Shown: positions 1-11,244, counted from the stretch's first letter. The stretch is DNA of 64,000 nt from Rhynchopus euleeides (GCA_963210315.1 OY723293.1:186001-250000), one strand, 5' to 3'. Notes: generated by a model not told the origin, from the letters alone. Translations and numbers: made by a program.

Positions 1-89
1 TCTCTCTCTCACCCACCCACCCCCCTCTCTTATCGGGCCACAAGGGGGAGACCCTCTCATCCCTTTCCCCCTCGCCACCCCACACCACA

Positions 90-3000
90 CTACGTCTGTA
101 TGTGGTGGTACAGATGCCCCCCATCTGTATCCTTCACGGGACGCGGCGGCAGGGGGCCCCCATACCCCCTGCCCCCACCACCCCTAAGCGCGGAGCCTCG
201 CAGGACACCCTTCACCTCCGCCGGACCGTCACCCGACTTCACAGGCAGCAGCGGCTGGGCGTGCCCCAGGTCGGGGTCGGCACGCGGCAGCGACAGCGAC
301 AGATCCCCTGGGGACTCGCCGTCGGACACACCTGGGGTGGGCGGCTTCGCCGCCCGCACGGGGGGCGGCGTGAAGGTCCGCTGGTGCTGCCCGCTGCTGC
401 TCCGCGACCCGATATTCAACCACGGCGACGGGCGCCCCGCCCCGCGGTGCCCCACCGAAACGAAGCCAGCATCCACTGGGCCCTCCTCCTCCCCGTCTCC
501 CTCCTCTGGGGGCCCACCCAGGCTCGCCGCCTGTGCGGCAGGCGAGCCCGCCCGTCCCGCCGCACCCCCTGCATGCAGCGCCTGCTGCAGCAGCGAGGTG
601 ATGTGCTCCAGCTGGCGCTGCTGCGTCTGGCTGACGCTGTCGGCGCGCTCCCTCGCCACACACAGCGCATCTTCCAGGTCCTGCAGGCGGCTGCTCAGGT
701 GGTGGAACTGGCGTTCGTTCTCCCGGGTCCTCCCGCCTGACCCAGTGATGACCTGCACCTCCGCTCCAGCGAATATGCGGTGCACCTCACGCATGTGTGT
801 GAGTGGCACCGCTGCCGCAGCGCAGACGTCGCGGAACTCGCGTGCCTTCATGAAGATCCTCTCGTTGGTGATGTCGGGGGTGCTGCGCGCCGCCCCCTCC
901 TTCCGCTCCCTGTTGGCCCACTTCCGCACGCCCCGCATCACGGCGGCGCACTGCAGGGCAGACGGGTCGTACCCACAGACAGACTCGCGGAGCACAAAAA
1001 GGATGTTATACCTCCCACGGATGTACGCCCCTTCTGAGGTCTGCCTGCGTCTCTCACAGTATCCGCGTATGCTGGCTGTGACGTATTGACGGAAGGATGT
1101 GAAGGAGGTGGCGACGCTACGGTCGTGCGACTGTAGGCCCTGGAGGGAGTCCTGCACGTCGGAGAAGCTCTCAGCGATAATGGCGAGGACCATGTTGAGG
1201 AGCACCAGCCAGGAGATGAGGAAGAAGACGACGAGGAACAGCCACGACGTGGTGGGGCGTGTGTCGTGCAGTGCAGGCCATCCATCCATCGTCGCGCCCA
1301 CCAGGGAGCGCAGCAGGTAGGACAGCGACGTGGAGAAGGTGCGGAACTGGGCGTGCTTGTGCCCGAAGAGGATGCAGCCTCCCAGGGAGAAGGCCACCAG
1401 TACCACGCAGAAGATCAGCGTCATGATGACAAGGTTGTAGGCTGCACCCTTGATGGTTTCAGACAAGGCGTTGAATCGTCTGTTGAACTGCACGTATTTA
1501 AAAAGGCGTAAATAGCTCAGCATGACGGCAAAGGCGAGCGCAGTGTTGCTGGTGTCGGTCAGCGTCGCCATATCGTTGAGGTAGGCGTATGACACGAAGT
1601 CTTCGTCTGTCGAGTCGTACATATCATACAGGCTCCTCAGGAACCCGTCATCTCCTGACTGCATGCCGGAGGACCATACGTAGAACCTAGTCAACACCAC
1701 CACCACCATGGACATCACGTGGCCGAGCTCGAAGACCTCCCAGATCCCAAACACTGTGATGTGTGAGGACCTGGAGGCATGCTTTAGGCGGATCTTGAGG
1801 CGCAGCGTCCAGATGAAGGAGAGGATGAACATGATCGTGGCGAATATTGCGGTGAAGTCGGATATCACTACGAAGTAGTTCTTCGGGTCCTCCAGGTTGA
1901 CGAGCTGGAAGGGGACCAGCTGCCAGCCCCCCTGGATGCCTCCGGTCGGGAGGAACTCGGTATACCCCTGGAACTGCACGAAGTATCCGCCGTGCTGCGG
2001 GTAGAACAGCATCAGCGACAGCACCACCAGGCGCGTCTGGAAGTCGACAAAGCCATTCGCCCGCAGGCTATTCAGGTTCTTCTGTATGTCGGCAAACGAC
2101 TCGTTGTACCGCATCTCCACGGCGTAGCCCCGCTCGGAGTAGAGCGACGCAGATGTCTCGACATTCCTGTGGCGGTAGTTCTGCGTCTCTGAAGGGATGT
2201 AAGGGTGCACATGCGACCCGTCATCCATCAGCAGCGGAATCCCAAAGGGTTCGGAGCTCGCAGTGCGGTCGGTGTATGTCCCTGCGCATGTCACAGGCAC
2301 CTTCGCATCGTCGTAGAGGCTGAGGGCGTGGGTTGCTGAGCACCACCGAGCCTCGGCACGCATGGTGTACAGTACAGCGAACGACACGCCATAGCTGGCG
2401 AAGCCGGGGTGGGATGTGTTGCGGGATCGCAGTGTGTTTGCAGGCTTCTTCGGGGTGCCCACCAGGCATTCCAAGGCATAGAAAGTCATGGTGTCGGGGC
2501 AGTCTGTCAGCAGCGCCGCGACGTCATCTGGGGTGCCGGGCGTGGTGTCAGCCGGCACCATGTCCTCTGCGGACGATGTGTTGACACACTTATCCCGGAG
2601 CACGCATGACCCGCACTCAGGGGAGTAGTCGAAGGAGGCGCACAGCGGGTGCTTCTGGCAGGCCCCGAGGCAGCCCTGCCAGGAGGGCCACCCCTCCACA
2701 CCCAGCCCCCGCCCCCTGCTCCGCAGCAGCGGCACGTGGCCGTACGCCCCGCCGTCGCTCGAGGTGTTGAGCGGCAGATGGGAGTGCTCCCAGAGGAGCC
2801 CCAGCGTGCCGCCCAGCCACTGCCACATGTCATCCTCATTCCCGATCTTCTCCAGCTTCTCCCGCGACGCCCCGTCTGCCGCGCCGCGGCCTGTCCAGTA
2901 GGACTCTGCAAACTCGGGATTTCGGAGCCCGTTTGGGAGGAGGCAGATCATGACGGTTGCCCACACGATATATATCACATAGTAGTGAAGGTGCCGCTCA

Positions 3001-3539
3001 TACCGGTGATGCAGCATATCGCTATAGAGGAACACAAGCAGCTGCTCGACTGACGTCTCCCGCTCAGGGTTCGGCAGCACGCTCAGCTGGACCGGGCGCC
3101 GCTCTGTCCCCTCATCTGCGACAATCCAGTGTGGGACGTGGTGGGGTGCCTTAGCACCGCGGGCTGCGGGGTCTGATACGACTCCGCATTCATCACCTGC
3201 CTGTGCGTCCTGCACTGAGTCTGCAAAGGTCCAGTCGCCGTCTGCGCTGCGGTAGAGGCACACGCCCTCCTTGTCGCTGACCCACACGGAGGCCCCGTTG
3301 ATGGGCACCGCAATCCAGGAGTACTCACCAGAGATGCTCCCAACCAGCATGCGCTTGGCGGGGCTGAGGCTCAGCATGTTGTCCTCATCAAACAGCTCCA
3401 CCCACAGCGCGCGAGGGGCGTCCAGCTCTGCCTTCTCCTCATGCACAGACAGGGTGGTCTTGATGGTCGGGGAGCCGGGCGAGCCGGGCGATATCAGACT
3501 GACCGCCCCAGGCCCTCCCCTGGCGGTGTTGCCAGGCAT
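90..3539 (-). CDS. Polycystin-2-like (TRPP) cation channel, 1,149 aa, single exon
   Basis: Likely a voltage- or ligand-gated cation channel of the PKD2/TRPP family in the plasma or ciliary membrane. Seen: a first membrane segment near residues 180-200 (YYVIYIVWATVMICLLP), then a long extracellular region to about 550. That region contains a Cys-rich PAN/apple-like patch (CLGACQKHPLCASFDYSPEC) and polycystin-type sequence. A cluster of five membrane segments follows at about 553-577, 600-621, 664-682, 698-726 and 762-790. The last ends LVLLNMVLAIIAESFSDV, a typical TRPP S6, with a pore-like stretch just before it. The tail has a predicted coiled coil (about 940-980) and a Pro/Gly-rich end. The reading frame stays open 136 codons upstream. 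I chose MPGNTARG because the upstream part is His-run and T/H-rich, like non-coding DNA. No intron is needed. Family assignment is firm; ion selectivity and gating are unknown. Confidence 0.88.
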   Translation of the reverse strand: MPGNTARGGPGAVSLISPGSPGSPTIKTTLSVHEEKAELDAPRALWVELFDEDNMLSLSPAKRMLVGSISGEYSWIAVPINGASVWVSDKEGVCLYRSADGDWTFADSVQDAQAGDECGVVSDPAARGAKAPHHVPHWIVADEGTERRPVQLSVLPNPERETSVEQLLVFLYSDMLHHRYERHLHYYVIYIVWATVMICLLPNGLRNPEFAESYWTGRGAADGASREKLEKIGNEDDMWQWLGGTLGLLWEHSHLPLNTSSDGGAYGHVPLLRSRGRGLGVEGWPSWQGCLGACQKHPLCASFDYSPECGSCVLRDKCVNTSSAEDMVPADTTPGTPDDVAALLTDCPDTMTFYALECLVGTPKKPANTLRSRNTSHPGFASYGVSFAVLYTMRAEARWCSATHALSLYDDAKVPVTCAGTYTDRTASSEPFGIPLLMDDGSHVHPYIPSETQNYRHRNVETSASLYSERGYAVEMRYNESFADIQKNLNSLRANGFVDFQTRLVVLSLMLFYPQHGGYFVQFQGYTEFLPTGGIQGGWQLVPFQLVNLEDPKNYFVVISDFTAIFATIMFILSFIWTLRLKIRLKHASRSSHITVFGIWEVFELGHVMSMVVVVLTRFYVWSSGMQSGDDGFLRSLYDMYDSTDEDFVSYAYLNDMATLTDTSNTALAFAVMLSYLRLFKYVQFNRRFNALSETIKGAAYNLVIMTLIFCVVLVAFSLGGCILFGHKHAQFRTFSTSLSYLLRSLVGATMDGWPALHDTRPTTSWLFLVVFFLISWLVLLNMVLAIIAESFSDVQDSLQGLQSHDRSVATSFTSFRQYVTASIRGYCERRRQTSEGAYIRGRYNILFVLRESVCGYDPSALQCAAVMRGVRKWANRERKEGAARSTPDITNERIFMKAREFRDVCAAAAVPLTHMREVHRIFAGAEVQVITGSGGRTRENERQFHHLSSRLQDLEDALCVARERADSVSQTQQRQLEHITSLLQQALHAGGAAGRAGSPAAQAASLGGPPEEGDGEEEGPVDAGFVSVGHRGAGRPSPWLNIGSRSSSGQHQRTFTPPPVRAAKPPTPGVSDGESPGDLSLSLPRADPDLGHAQPLLPVKSGDGPAEVKGVLRGSALRGGGGRGYGGPLPPRPVKDTDGGHLYHHIQT

Positions 3540-4249
3540 CTTGGGGGGTAGGGGGGTGGGAGGTGAGGGGTGGCTGGACCCACCCAGTAGCACAGAGGTG
3601 GGGGGAGGGGTGTGTGTGCCTGCATGCGGGTGGCTGCCAAGGATTTCCCTTCTGGAGAAAGAGGGGGGGTCGTGGTGGTGGTGGTGGTGGTGGCAGCGTG
3701 AGTGTGGCCACGCAACAGCGCAGTGAGAGAGAAAGAGAAAGAGAAGCGGGGCAGTATCCGCGTGTAGCTTCCTGGCAACTCCTGCGTTTTTTTTTGCGCA
3801 GTGTGTGTGTGTGTGTGATTGTGGTGACGCACGAAACAAGTTACTTACCTTCCTCGCAAGAGGTCTGTTGCCAAACGAGAGAGCTGGGGGAGAGGCAGAG
3901 AGAGGGGGTAGTGAAATCGAATTTGAAGGGAGCGCAAGAATTATCACCCTTCACTCGTTATGCAGGTTGTGTGGGCAGAGAGGGGGGGGTGGGGGACGAA
4001 CGATCCGGAAGGGGCTTTTATTGCGTGTGAAGGGCGGCGCCCCCCCCCCCCCCCCCACCATCTCCTCTGTTATTCCAAACCCGCGCATGCGGATACACAT
4101 CACCCACCCACCCACCCACCCCTGAAGGCAAGCCTGCAGGCTGTCCTGTCTGTCCTGCTCATTACAATGCGCCACCACCACCCACCCACACCCTCTGAAC
4201 CCACCACCCAGTGTGGAGTCGTCCTATCAAAGGGCTAACCCTGCCTGCC
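3540..4249. other. Intergenic spacer with low-complexity runs
   Basis: This separates the TRPP start from the GT61 stop, so it must hold the TRPP promoter and 5' UTR and the GT61 3' UTR. It contains (GGT)n at 3671-3692, a GT run at 3799-3817, a C run at 4038-4055 and (CCCA)n at 4100-4122. I see no recognisable promoter motif and no convincing exon. Confidence 0.6.
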
Positions 4250-6171
4250 TCACCCGCTCGCTTCCTTTGCATCGCCAGAGGGTGGCGGCTGTGTCGGGCA
4301 GGGGTATTTGTTCGCCGGGGAGGGCTCGCAGTTGTAGGCGCGTGGGGCTTCGGCAATGCCCTCCTCCTTCAGCCAGGCATCGCGCGGGTCTGTCACATTC
4401 AGCTGCTGCGGCGTGGGCTGCCTGCCGCAGCCCCGGCGCCACTTGGGATGCCCGTTGCGGTGGACCTGATGCCCATTCACGAGATACTCGCAGAACCACG
4501 ACATGCCATACGCACACTTGATGCTAGTGAACAGAGGCCTCAGCTGCGGTGCCTTCTTCATCATCCGGGAACACATCCCCCCCATCACGCTGTGGTTGTC
4601 CGTGTCTGTTTCCTCACGCCCTGAGTCCAGAAACCCCACAGCCCGCCTCATCAGCTGCAGGAACCGCTCCTTCCGGATCCGCACACTCCAGTTCGGCAGG
4701 TAGTTCCGGTAGTTCGAATGGGACGTATCCTTCACAACATCCTCCATCAGGTAGCGGTCGTAGTGAATGGCCTTCACCCACCGGATGGTGGGCGCAAACC
4801 AGTCGATGTTCCCCCCCGTGTTCCAGAAGAGGTGCTTCGTGGAGTGGGGCCGGTAGAGGTCGTAGGCCTCGTCTCTGCGGAACACATTCATCACCGACAG
4901 CCACACCGAACCCGGCGGGAGGAGGAAGAAGGCGGTGCCCATGGTACCCTCGTTGCACATAAAGATGTCGGTCTGCGACATAAGAGCCGTCTGCTCCTTC
5001 ACGCGCATCTTCGTCAGCACGACGGCGCTGGCTGAAACCTTCCCAGGGAAGGCCTCCTGCGCCCACTGCACCAGCTCATCGGTGTTGATGATGCCCCTCT
5101 TCTTGTCGAGGCTGTCGCTCTTCTTATCGCACACCACCATGCGGTAGGGCGTGCCTTGGCCTTCGCTGGCTCCGCCCCCGCCCTCGTCGGGGCGGGCGCC
5201 CTTCCCCGCTGCGGCAGCAACCGCTGCCCGCGCCGTGTCGCCCACACCCAGCACACCCAGGATGTGGGAGCGGAAGCTGGACCACATGCTGAGGCTGCCG
5301 GGGCTAGCGTAGTCCGGTGTCACGGCGGCCCATGTTTTCCCTGCGCCGCTGCCGACGAGGAGTTTCTCGACCACGCAGATGCCGTCACCCTTCTTGGCGG
5401 AGGCGTCGCACATCTCGAGGAAGGCACGGTCGTACTGCGCAGGGCGTGTCGAGAAGGAGACCAGCGCGTTGTTCTGCGGCAGCCATTTCTTCCTGTCGGG
5501 TTGGAAGGACTGGTCGTACAGTGCCCCGTAGACCAAAACGCGCGCGTCGCGCGCCACCTCACCCAGATCCACCATGCCCCAGTACAGAGGGAACAGCTCG
5601 TTGAACAGCGTGTGGGCGTAGTTCCAAGGCGCCACCTCAGGGGAGTACATCGTGGTCAGCCCCCCGATCTGCCGCGGCTCTGCCCTGCTGAGGTGGTCCC
5701 CGAGCTTGGCTGCCGCCTGTGCCACCGCGTCGGTGTAGTCCGCCACGGAGCAGAGCCGCTTGGGCCTCCACCGGTAGCCAAACATCAGCTGTGCATAGGC
5801 AGCAGCGTAGACCTTCTTAAAGCTCTGCTTTCCGATGAGGATCGGCTTGCTTGCGAGGGATACCTCTGGGAGGTCGGGGCACTCCGCCGCCGGGCGGGGC
5901 TGCGCCCCGCGGGTGTGTGTGAAGTCGATGAAGTACCACTTCTGCTGCAGCACGACGAGGCCCTCGTACAGGCAGGTGCGGTTCACAATCTTCGCGCCGT
6001 AGAGCTTGCTCGGGAGGGTCGTGTTGTCGCCGACGCATCGCAGGCGTGAGGGGGGCGGGATGAACCCGACACCCGCTGAGCCACCAAGACCCCCACTGGC
6101 TGCAGAGGAGGCAGACGCACTGGAGTCAGACCCAGACTCACCCTCCTGCCGCTCCCCCGAGAGGGCGGTGG

Positions 6172-6202
<31 letters not shown>

Positions 6203-6400
6203 CTGACGACCCCTGTCGGAGCGTGCTCCATCCAATGGTTGTTTCTGCTGCTGCAGCGCCTGCCGCTGGGCCCTGCGTGCCCCCTCCGGTGTGCTGCGGA
6301 GCAGGGCATACTGCAGGTGCGAGACGTAGCACACAACCAGCAGCAGCACCACGCCCAGCCCCCCGATAAGCCATGACGGCAGGCGCCGTGCGGGCGGCAT
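4250..6400 (-). CDS. GT61-like (DUF563) glycosyltransferase, type II membrane protein, 716 aa
   Basis: Likely a Golgi/ER glycosyltransferase of the GT61 (DUF563, EOGT/xylosyltransferase-like) superfamily. Seen: a short basic N-terminus, then one signal anchor (WLIGGLGVVLLLVVCYVSHL, residues about 10-29). A low-complexity stem follows, with a polyglutamine run encoded by a CTG/CAG tract. The catalytic region has the family pattern: YSPEVAPWNYAHTLFNELFP near the start, a central NTDELVQWAQEAFPG segment, then TDIFMCNEGTMGTAFFLLPP with GSVWLSV. Family knowledge places the nucleotide-sugar fold here, but donor and acceptor cannot be read from sequence. The start ATG directly precedes the anchor. 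The frame is intronless and lies head to tail with the TRPP gene, 710 bp apart. Confidence 0.78.
6174..6206. repeat. Coding CAG/CTG microsatellite
   Basis: An imperfect run of GCT/GTT triplets on the plus strand encodes about 11 glutamines in the stem of the GT61 protein on the minus strand. Its length is probably polymorphic. Confidence 0.8.
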
Positions 6401-7817
6401 CGCACTGCCGAGGGGGGGATTGGGTGAGGGGTGCCTCAGGCTCGGTGGGGCATCCGTGTATCAGGAAGGCCGCGCCTCTCCCTCTGGTGGTGGTGGGGTG
6501 GTGGAGTGGCGGAGTGATGCCCCCCTGGTGTGCAGTGTTATCCTCGGCCTGTGTTGTGTTGCTGGAAAAGGGGAGGGGAGGGGAGGGGGGGGGTGGTTTT
6601 TTTTTGATATCGCCGAGAGATTTGTGAAAAGGAAAAGCAAGCCTCCTAGCACCCTTCTCGCAAATGCTAGCCCTTTTTTTTGTAGCCACTACGCCAGATA
6701 AGCTAAAAGGGGATGGGGGGGCGGGGAGGGGGAGAGGGGGGACAGAGAGATTATCTGCCTGTCTGCCACACTGATGATACTGCTTGTGGGGGGGCGGAGC
6801 CGGGGGGAGAGCTGGTACTGCTGTGCGCAGATGCAGCGACGATCGCATCAAAAGAGAATGGGTGGAGGGGGCTGCTCGGTGTTTCTCCCCACCACAGAAG
6901 AAATTCACGCGTGCAAACTCCCCCCCCTCCCCCCAGGGTTTATTTTTGCGGCGGCGGTGGCACACACAGCAAAAAATAAAAGCCTCCCTTTTTGGATGCT
7001 CTCTTCTGCTCTTCTTAGGGTGGACGACTCGCCCAACTTTTCAGCTAAGCTACTGTGACAAAAAATATTGGCTTCAAAAAAAGAAATTCCTGGGTTTCTC
7101 GGCCACTTTTGAGGTAATTGCGCGACAGTCCTGAAGTTGGGAACCCCAAATGTGGAAAAGCAACACCGAAAACTCGATTTTCGGGCCCCACACTGTAGAC
7201 ACAATGTGAATTTTCGGGGGTACCTGGGACCCCCCGTGTTTAAGTCCCCCCCCTGGAGGCGACTTTCGGCCAGGGGGGGGCTTAAACACGGGGGTGGCAC
7301 GGTGGAGACCAAGAAGACCTCTTCCGCTTCCGTCGTATGGGGGTGATTCCGGTCCGGATGGACTTTTGGCACCCCACTTTTCGACTCTGACAGCACCTGG
7401 AGGGCACCAGGTGGCCTAGCGGCCACCTGATGACCCTCCAGACCAGCCCACTCCCGTGTTTAGGTCCACCTGTGCTTAAGTCCCCCCTGGGGGGACTTTT
7501 ACACGGGTGGTCCCAGGTACGAGCAGTGATCTCGTGCCAGGGCTGGCATGGCCCGACCTCAACATTTTCCCATCACATGTTGTGGAGAGGCCAGACTATC
7601 TTCAGTAGACTTTGGGTTTTTGAGTTCGGCCGGGTGAAAATGCGGCGTAGCGTGCGAAAATCCAACGCCACCATGAGAGGCAGGTGGATGAAGCTTGATG
7701 ACTCAGTCGCGCCGAATCGTACCCAAGTGAAGGACTATCCCCTGGAATGCGACACAGCACCAACCGGTGTGAGACGTGCCTTCAAAATCCTGAAGGATGT
7801 TCACCGACCAATAAAGC
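6401..7817. other. Non-coding region upstream of GT61, with short palindromes
   Basis: No supported gene. It holds the likely GT61 promoter, homopolymer tracts (G run and T run at 6575-6608), and imperfect palindromes. In one, CCCCGTGTTTAAGTCCC near 7230-7250 faces GGGCTTAAACACGGGG near 7275-7295. A third variant of the same motif lies at 7455-7515. The right edge is cut by the assembly gap. Confidence 0.55.
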
Positions 7818-8017
7818 NNNNNNNNNNNNNNNNNNNNNNNNNNNNNNNNNNNNNNNNNNNNNNNNNNNNNNNNNNNNNNNNNNNNNNNNNNNNNNNNNNN
7901 NNNNNNNNNNNNNNNNNNNNNNNNNNNNNNNNNNNNNNNNNNNNNNNNNNNNNNNNNNNNNNNNNNNNNNNNNNNNNNNNNNNNNNNNNNNNNNNNNNNN
8001 NNNNNNNNNNNNNNNNN
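7818..8017. other. Assembly gap (run of N)
   Basis: Exactly 200 undefined bases. Protein frames drawn through it are meaningless. Confidence 0.99.
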
Positions 8018-9090
8018 ACTTCCGCGCTAAGTGCATTTTTCGGGCAAAAAATCATGTTCTCGACCCCAAACCGGTCGGGAAATGCCGCAAACTATGGTTT
8101 TCAGCACCAGGGGGCCAAAGAAAATACTTTTTTTTGCGGTACTTTTTTTCTGGCCCACATGTGGTACCAAAGGGGGTTTGATTGGGGCTGTCGCTTGAAA
8201 AAGGGCCAAAACTAAACCAGAACTACATGTTTTCAGGTCTGTGATGTGCCTCATGTGCAGTGTCTATCACAGACCTCGATCAGATATGGCTTTGGCAGCA
8301 TCTTTCCGTCAGCAGTCGTGTCAACATCGACACTGCAGACCCCTCCCTGACGAGAGTAGTACGGGTGCTGTCTTAGTGATTCTGTACCATTTCAATCCCG
8401 ACTTTTCTGTTTCCACATAATTCAGGTAACCGTTCTGGAAACTTTGAGCGGATCCGGGAGAGCAACACGCCACTTTCGAATGACTGGAAACAGCTTTCGC
8501 GCCAACTACAGACGGCCCCCCTTCATCAGCTGCGTCCGTCTTCAACAGCACCAACACAGCCTTGAACCAGCAGTAGGAAACAGTCGCCATCACAAGCTGA
8601 GTAGCAGCTCGTCACCCAGCAGCACCTCGAGAGCAGCCAGACCAGGAATGTGCATATTTTTTCGTTTGAGAAGTCCTGAGCACGTCTCGGTTGTGTAAGA
8701 CGCGTGCACAAGATTCAGCTAGCCAGCCGTACTTTGTCCCAGATAGCCTCCCCCAAACGGAACCCGAGTGGCGCCTGGCCGTTGTTGCTTGCCAAGTGCA
8801 GCTGTCATTCGAGTTCTAGTGTTTGTCGTCCGCCGAGACTGTGTGGTCTCTATTGGTGTGTCACGATGGCCGGTAGTGGCAGGTCTGCCACCACCGTTGC
8901 ACACACACCATGTGGAACTCCCCTTTGGTACCACATGTGGGTCAGAAAAAAAGTACCGCAAAAAAAGTGCTCTCTTTGGCCCCCTGGTGCTGAAAACCAC
9001 AGTTTGCGGCATTTCCCGACCGGTTTGGGGTCGAGAACATGATTTTTTGCCCGAAAAATGCACTTAGCGCAGAAGTTGAAAAATGGGGTC
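8018..9090. repeat. Inverted-repeat element with arms of about 160 bp, left edge lost in the gap
   Basis: The stretch 8028-8190 (GCTAAGTGCATTTTTCGGGC through GGTACCAAAGGGG) recurs in reverse complement at about 8924-9085, with few differences. About 730 bp of unrelated spacer separates the arms. This is the shape of a TIR-bounded miniature transposon or foldback element. No coding capacity is seen. The outer end of the left arm runs into the N gap, so target-site duplications cannot be checked. Confidence 0.7.
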
Positions 9091-9127
9091 ACATTGACAC
9101 CTTTTACTAAGGGTTTGACCCCCCCTA

Positions 9128-9234
9128 CTGGGGGGGGCTAAATAGAAGGGGGGGGTCTGAAAATTCGAAATCCATAAATTTTTTCGCCGAATACAAGGGG
9201 GGGGCTTGTATTCGGCGAAAGCCGAATTTCAGCC
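9128..9234. repeat. Left terminal inverted repeat region of the pogo-like element
   Basis: An outer 21-bp terminus, starting at 9128, is followed by GCCGAATACAAG-type motifs and the inner inverted block at 9205-9234. It pairs with 15973-16131. Confidence 0.85.
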
Positions 9235-9312
9235 AATTTTCAAATTTTCAGCCTGTTTTTTTCAGCCGATAATCCCTTTTTCTGTCACGGTAAGTGGGCG
9301 GGTTGGTGGTGG

Positions 9313-11091
9313 ATGGGTAGAGATTGGCCAGAGAGCCAAGAGCAGCGCACGAGTGGAAGGTTTTTGACACCCCAAACCCCCAGGTTCCCACCCGGCCGAC
9401 CCAAGAGCCGCACACCAGATGATATATATTTTCTGCTGCAACACGCCACACACATTCCACACACCACAACCCACACTCGGCAGGCCACTATCGACCAACT
9501 TACCCCTACCCCGTATTGCCACTCACTCGCACCACTCGCGCTATGGCACACCTGTACGCCACACTGCTGGCCATATGGATTTGGACCATGCTCTTCCATG
9601 GCCTGTCCGCCCCCCCCCCCTCGCCTTAGAATAACGAGGCGAGCAAGAAGGGGGAGGAGGGCGGTGGGGAGGACCAGGAGGGCGCGGCGGGGTGTGTTCC
9701 GCCACGCTGCCATCAGGCAGCGAAGGAGGAGGGGGGTGTGCACCCCCACGCACGCAGAGCAGCAGGGTGGTGGGAGCCGTCCGCCCCCCATCGACGCCGA
9801 CGCCGACGCCACAAACCCTCCTTACTATGCGTTGCAGGTTCGGGCAGCCGCCGCCAGAGGGACGTGGTTATCGACCACGCAGCTCGTCAGTCTGCTGTGC
9901 TTTTCTTTCAGCACGACTCCCGAGCTTGTCCCCTTCGTTGAGGCCTCGTCGGGACATTTGCCTCAGGTGATGTCGCCCACGGACCTCCTCCTCCCCGTCA
10001 GCTTCTCTCGCCCCACACCGTACCATGACAAGAGCAATGACCGCTGGAAAGGGGCCATTTGCAACACGTCCTCTGGTGCTGGTTTGCATTGGGTGAACGT
10101 CCTGTGGAGGGAACGCGAGGCAGTCGTCATAGATCCCACGTCACTTTCCGATAATTCCGAACTGGTTCGCAGTCTTCAAACGCTGTTTCCGACCGTGTCG
10201 GTTGTGTTGACGGCCGAGCAAAAGGATGGCTGGTCTTGTGGGTATCGTGCTGTCAGCATGTCCCGCTGGCTATTCCCCGTTGTCAACGCTACGGAAATGT
10301 CGTCCGAGGATGTTGCCCGCCGTGCAAGGGAATTTCATTTCTTTGACGGTGATATTGACGAGTACCTGACTGCGCTTCAGTGTGACTTGTACGGCTCCAC
10401 CCTCGTCAGCCTCTGGGTCGACACGTTAGTGTCTGGCACTGCCTCGCTCCGTGACAGGATTTTTGAGAAGCTCAAGTCGGATGACATGGCCTGTGTCGTG
10501 AGCCTGCTGGAGCTTCTGTCCAGTCAGATGATCGCCACTGAGGCGACCATGGATGAGCTCTTGGCAGCCTCGATCGACAACGACACAGAGCCCACTGTCG
10601 AGGAGATCAGCGAGGATTCTGATGTGGATGTGTCTATGGCCCCAACCCCCGCAAACCCTACTGATGTTTCCCCCAGCTCTCCCTTTTCTTTCCCTTCCCC
10701 AAAAAAGAACGAAGTGCCTGCTTCTGTTGTGAGTGATGAAGCACTCGTTGAGTTCTTGGATCGGGAGAAGACGGCTTACGTGAAGGTAAACGGGACTGAG
10801 GGCGGCCGCTTCCAGTACAGCATGTGGTATAAGCAAGCGCTCGCCACCCTTTCCCGCCGCCCCTCCTACAGTGTTCGTAGCCTCGGCATGACATATGTTG
10901 TCGGATCAGCAGATGAGAATAGCTCAAGCAAGACACTAGGGAGGTGGCGCAAGGCATACCCGAACGATTTGTCCTCTATCCCCGGTCAGAAGAAAAAGGG
11001 TGACCGCAAGATGCGGGCTGAGGGTGCTGGGCGCAAGCCCATGTATGCAGAGAAATACAGCAGCAGTCTCTCGAGTCTTCCTTTCAGATGA
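9313..11091 (+). CDS. Transposon protein, N-terminal part: C48/Ulp1-like cysteine peptidase plus Psq-type HTH
   Basis: The frame spans 592 codons; the true start is unsettled. An acceptor-like TTGCAG at 9834-9839 suggests coding may begin at about 9840. Seen: a papain-like C48 signature. WLSTTQLVSLL opens the domain; the catalytic candidates are His259 (GLHWVNV), Asp274 (VVIDPTS), Gln303 and Cys309 (EQKDGWSCGYRA). The Q-x5-C spacing is as in Ulp1/SENP enzymes. An acidic Ser/Pro linker with an FPSPKKNE patch follows. Then comes a region resembling a Psq/homeodomain-like HTH (TLGRWRKAYPNDL), ending in GAGRKPMY, which in pogo proteins precedes the CENP-B HTH. The frame stops just after that, and a GTATGC donor overlaps it (about 11043). 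This strongly suggests the product continues into the downstream frame by splicing. The exact acceptor was not resolved. Confidence 0.7.
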   Translation: MGRDWPESQEQRTSGRFLTPQTPRFPPGRPKSRTPDDIYFLLQHATHIPHTTTHTRQATIDQLTPTPYCHSLAPLALWHTCTPHCWPYGFGPCSSMACPPPPPRLRITRRARRGRRAVGRTRRARRGVFRHAAIRQRRRRGVCTPTHAEQQGGGSRPPPIDADADATNPPYYALQVRAAAARGTWLSTTQLVSLLCFSFSTTPELVPFVEASSGHLPQVMSPTDLLLPVSFSRPTPYHDKSNDRWKGAICNTSSGAGLHWVNVLWREREAVVIDPTSLSDNSELVRSLQTLFPTVSVVLTAEQKDGWSCGYRAVSMSRWLFPVVNATEMSSEDVARRAREFHFFDGDIDEYLTALQCDLYGSTLVSLWVDTLVSGTASLRDRIFEKLKSDDMACVVSLLELLSSQMIATEATMDELLAASIDNDTEPTVEEISEDSDVDVSMAPTPANPTDVSPSSPFSFPSPKKNEVPASVVSDEALVEFLDREKTAYVKVNGTEGGRFQYSMWYKQALATLSRRPSYSVRSLGMTYVVGSADENSSSKTLGRWRKAYPNDLSSIPGQKKKGDRKMRAEGAGRKPMYAEKYSSSLSSLPFR

Positions 11092-11244
11092 TTTTTGCAT
11101 TGATCGCTTCCACCTCAACCCGTCACTCGTCACGCGTTTTTTTTTCTCGCTGGCGCTAGTGATGTCGGCTGGCAGAAAAAACACACAACAAAAACCCCCC
11201 CACCCCCGCGTGTCGAGTGACCTTACCTGTCTGAAGTACAGAAA

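Noticed and set aside
100-1089. Plus-strand frame of 329 codons
   Set aside because: Shadow of the GC-rich TRPP gene on the other strand.
3540-3947. Extra 136 N-terminal codons of the TRPP channel
   Set aside because: Encoded by simple GGT and GT runs and Pro/His-rich; an internal Met with a normal N-terminus follows.
7430-8215. Frame of 261 codons
   Set aside because: It runs through 200 undefined bases and repeat DNA.
9313-9839. First 175 codons of the transposon peptidase frame as real protein
   Set aside because: Composition is Pro/Arg/His-rich without domains, and an acceptor-like TTGCAG just before the peptidase start suggests much of it is untranslated or intronic. I kept the full frame only because the true start cannot be fixed.
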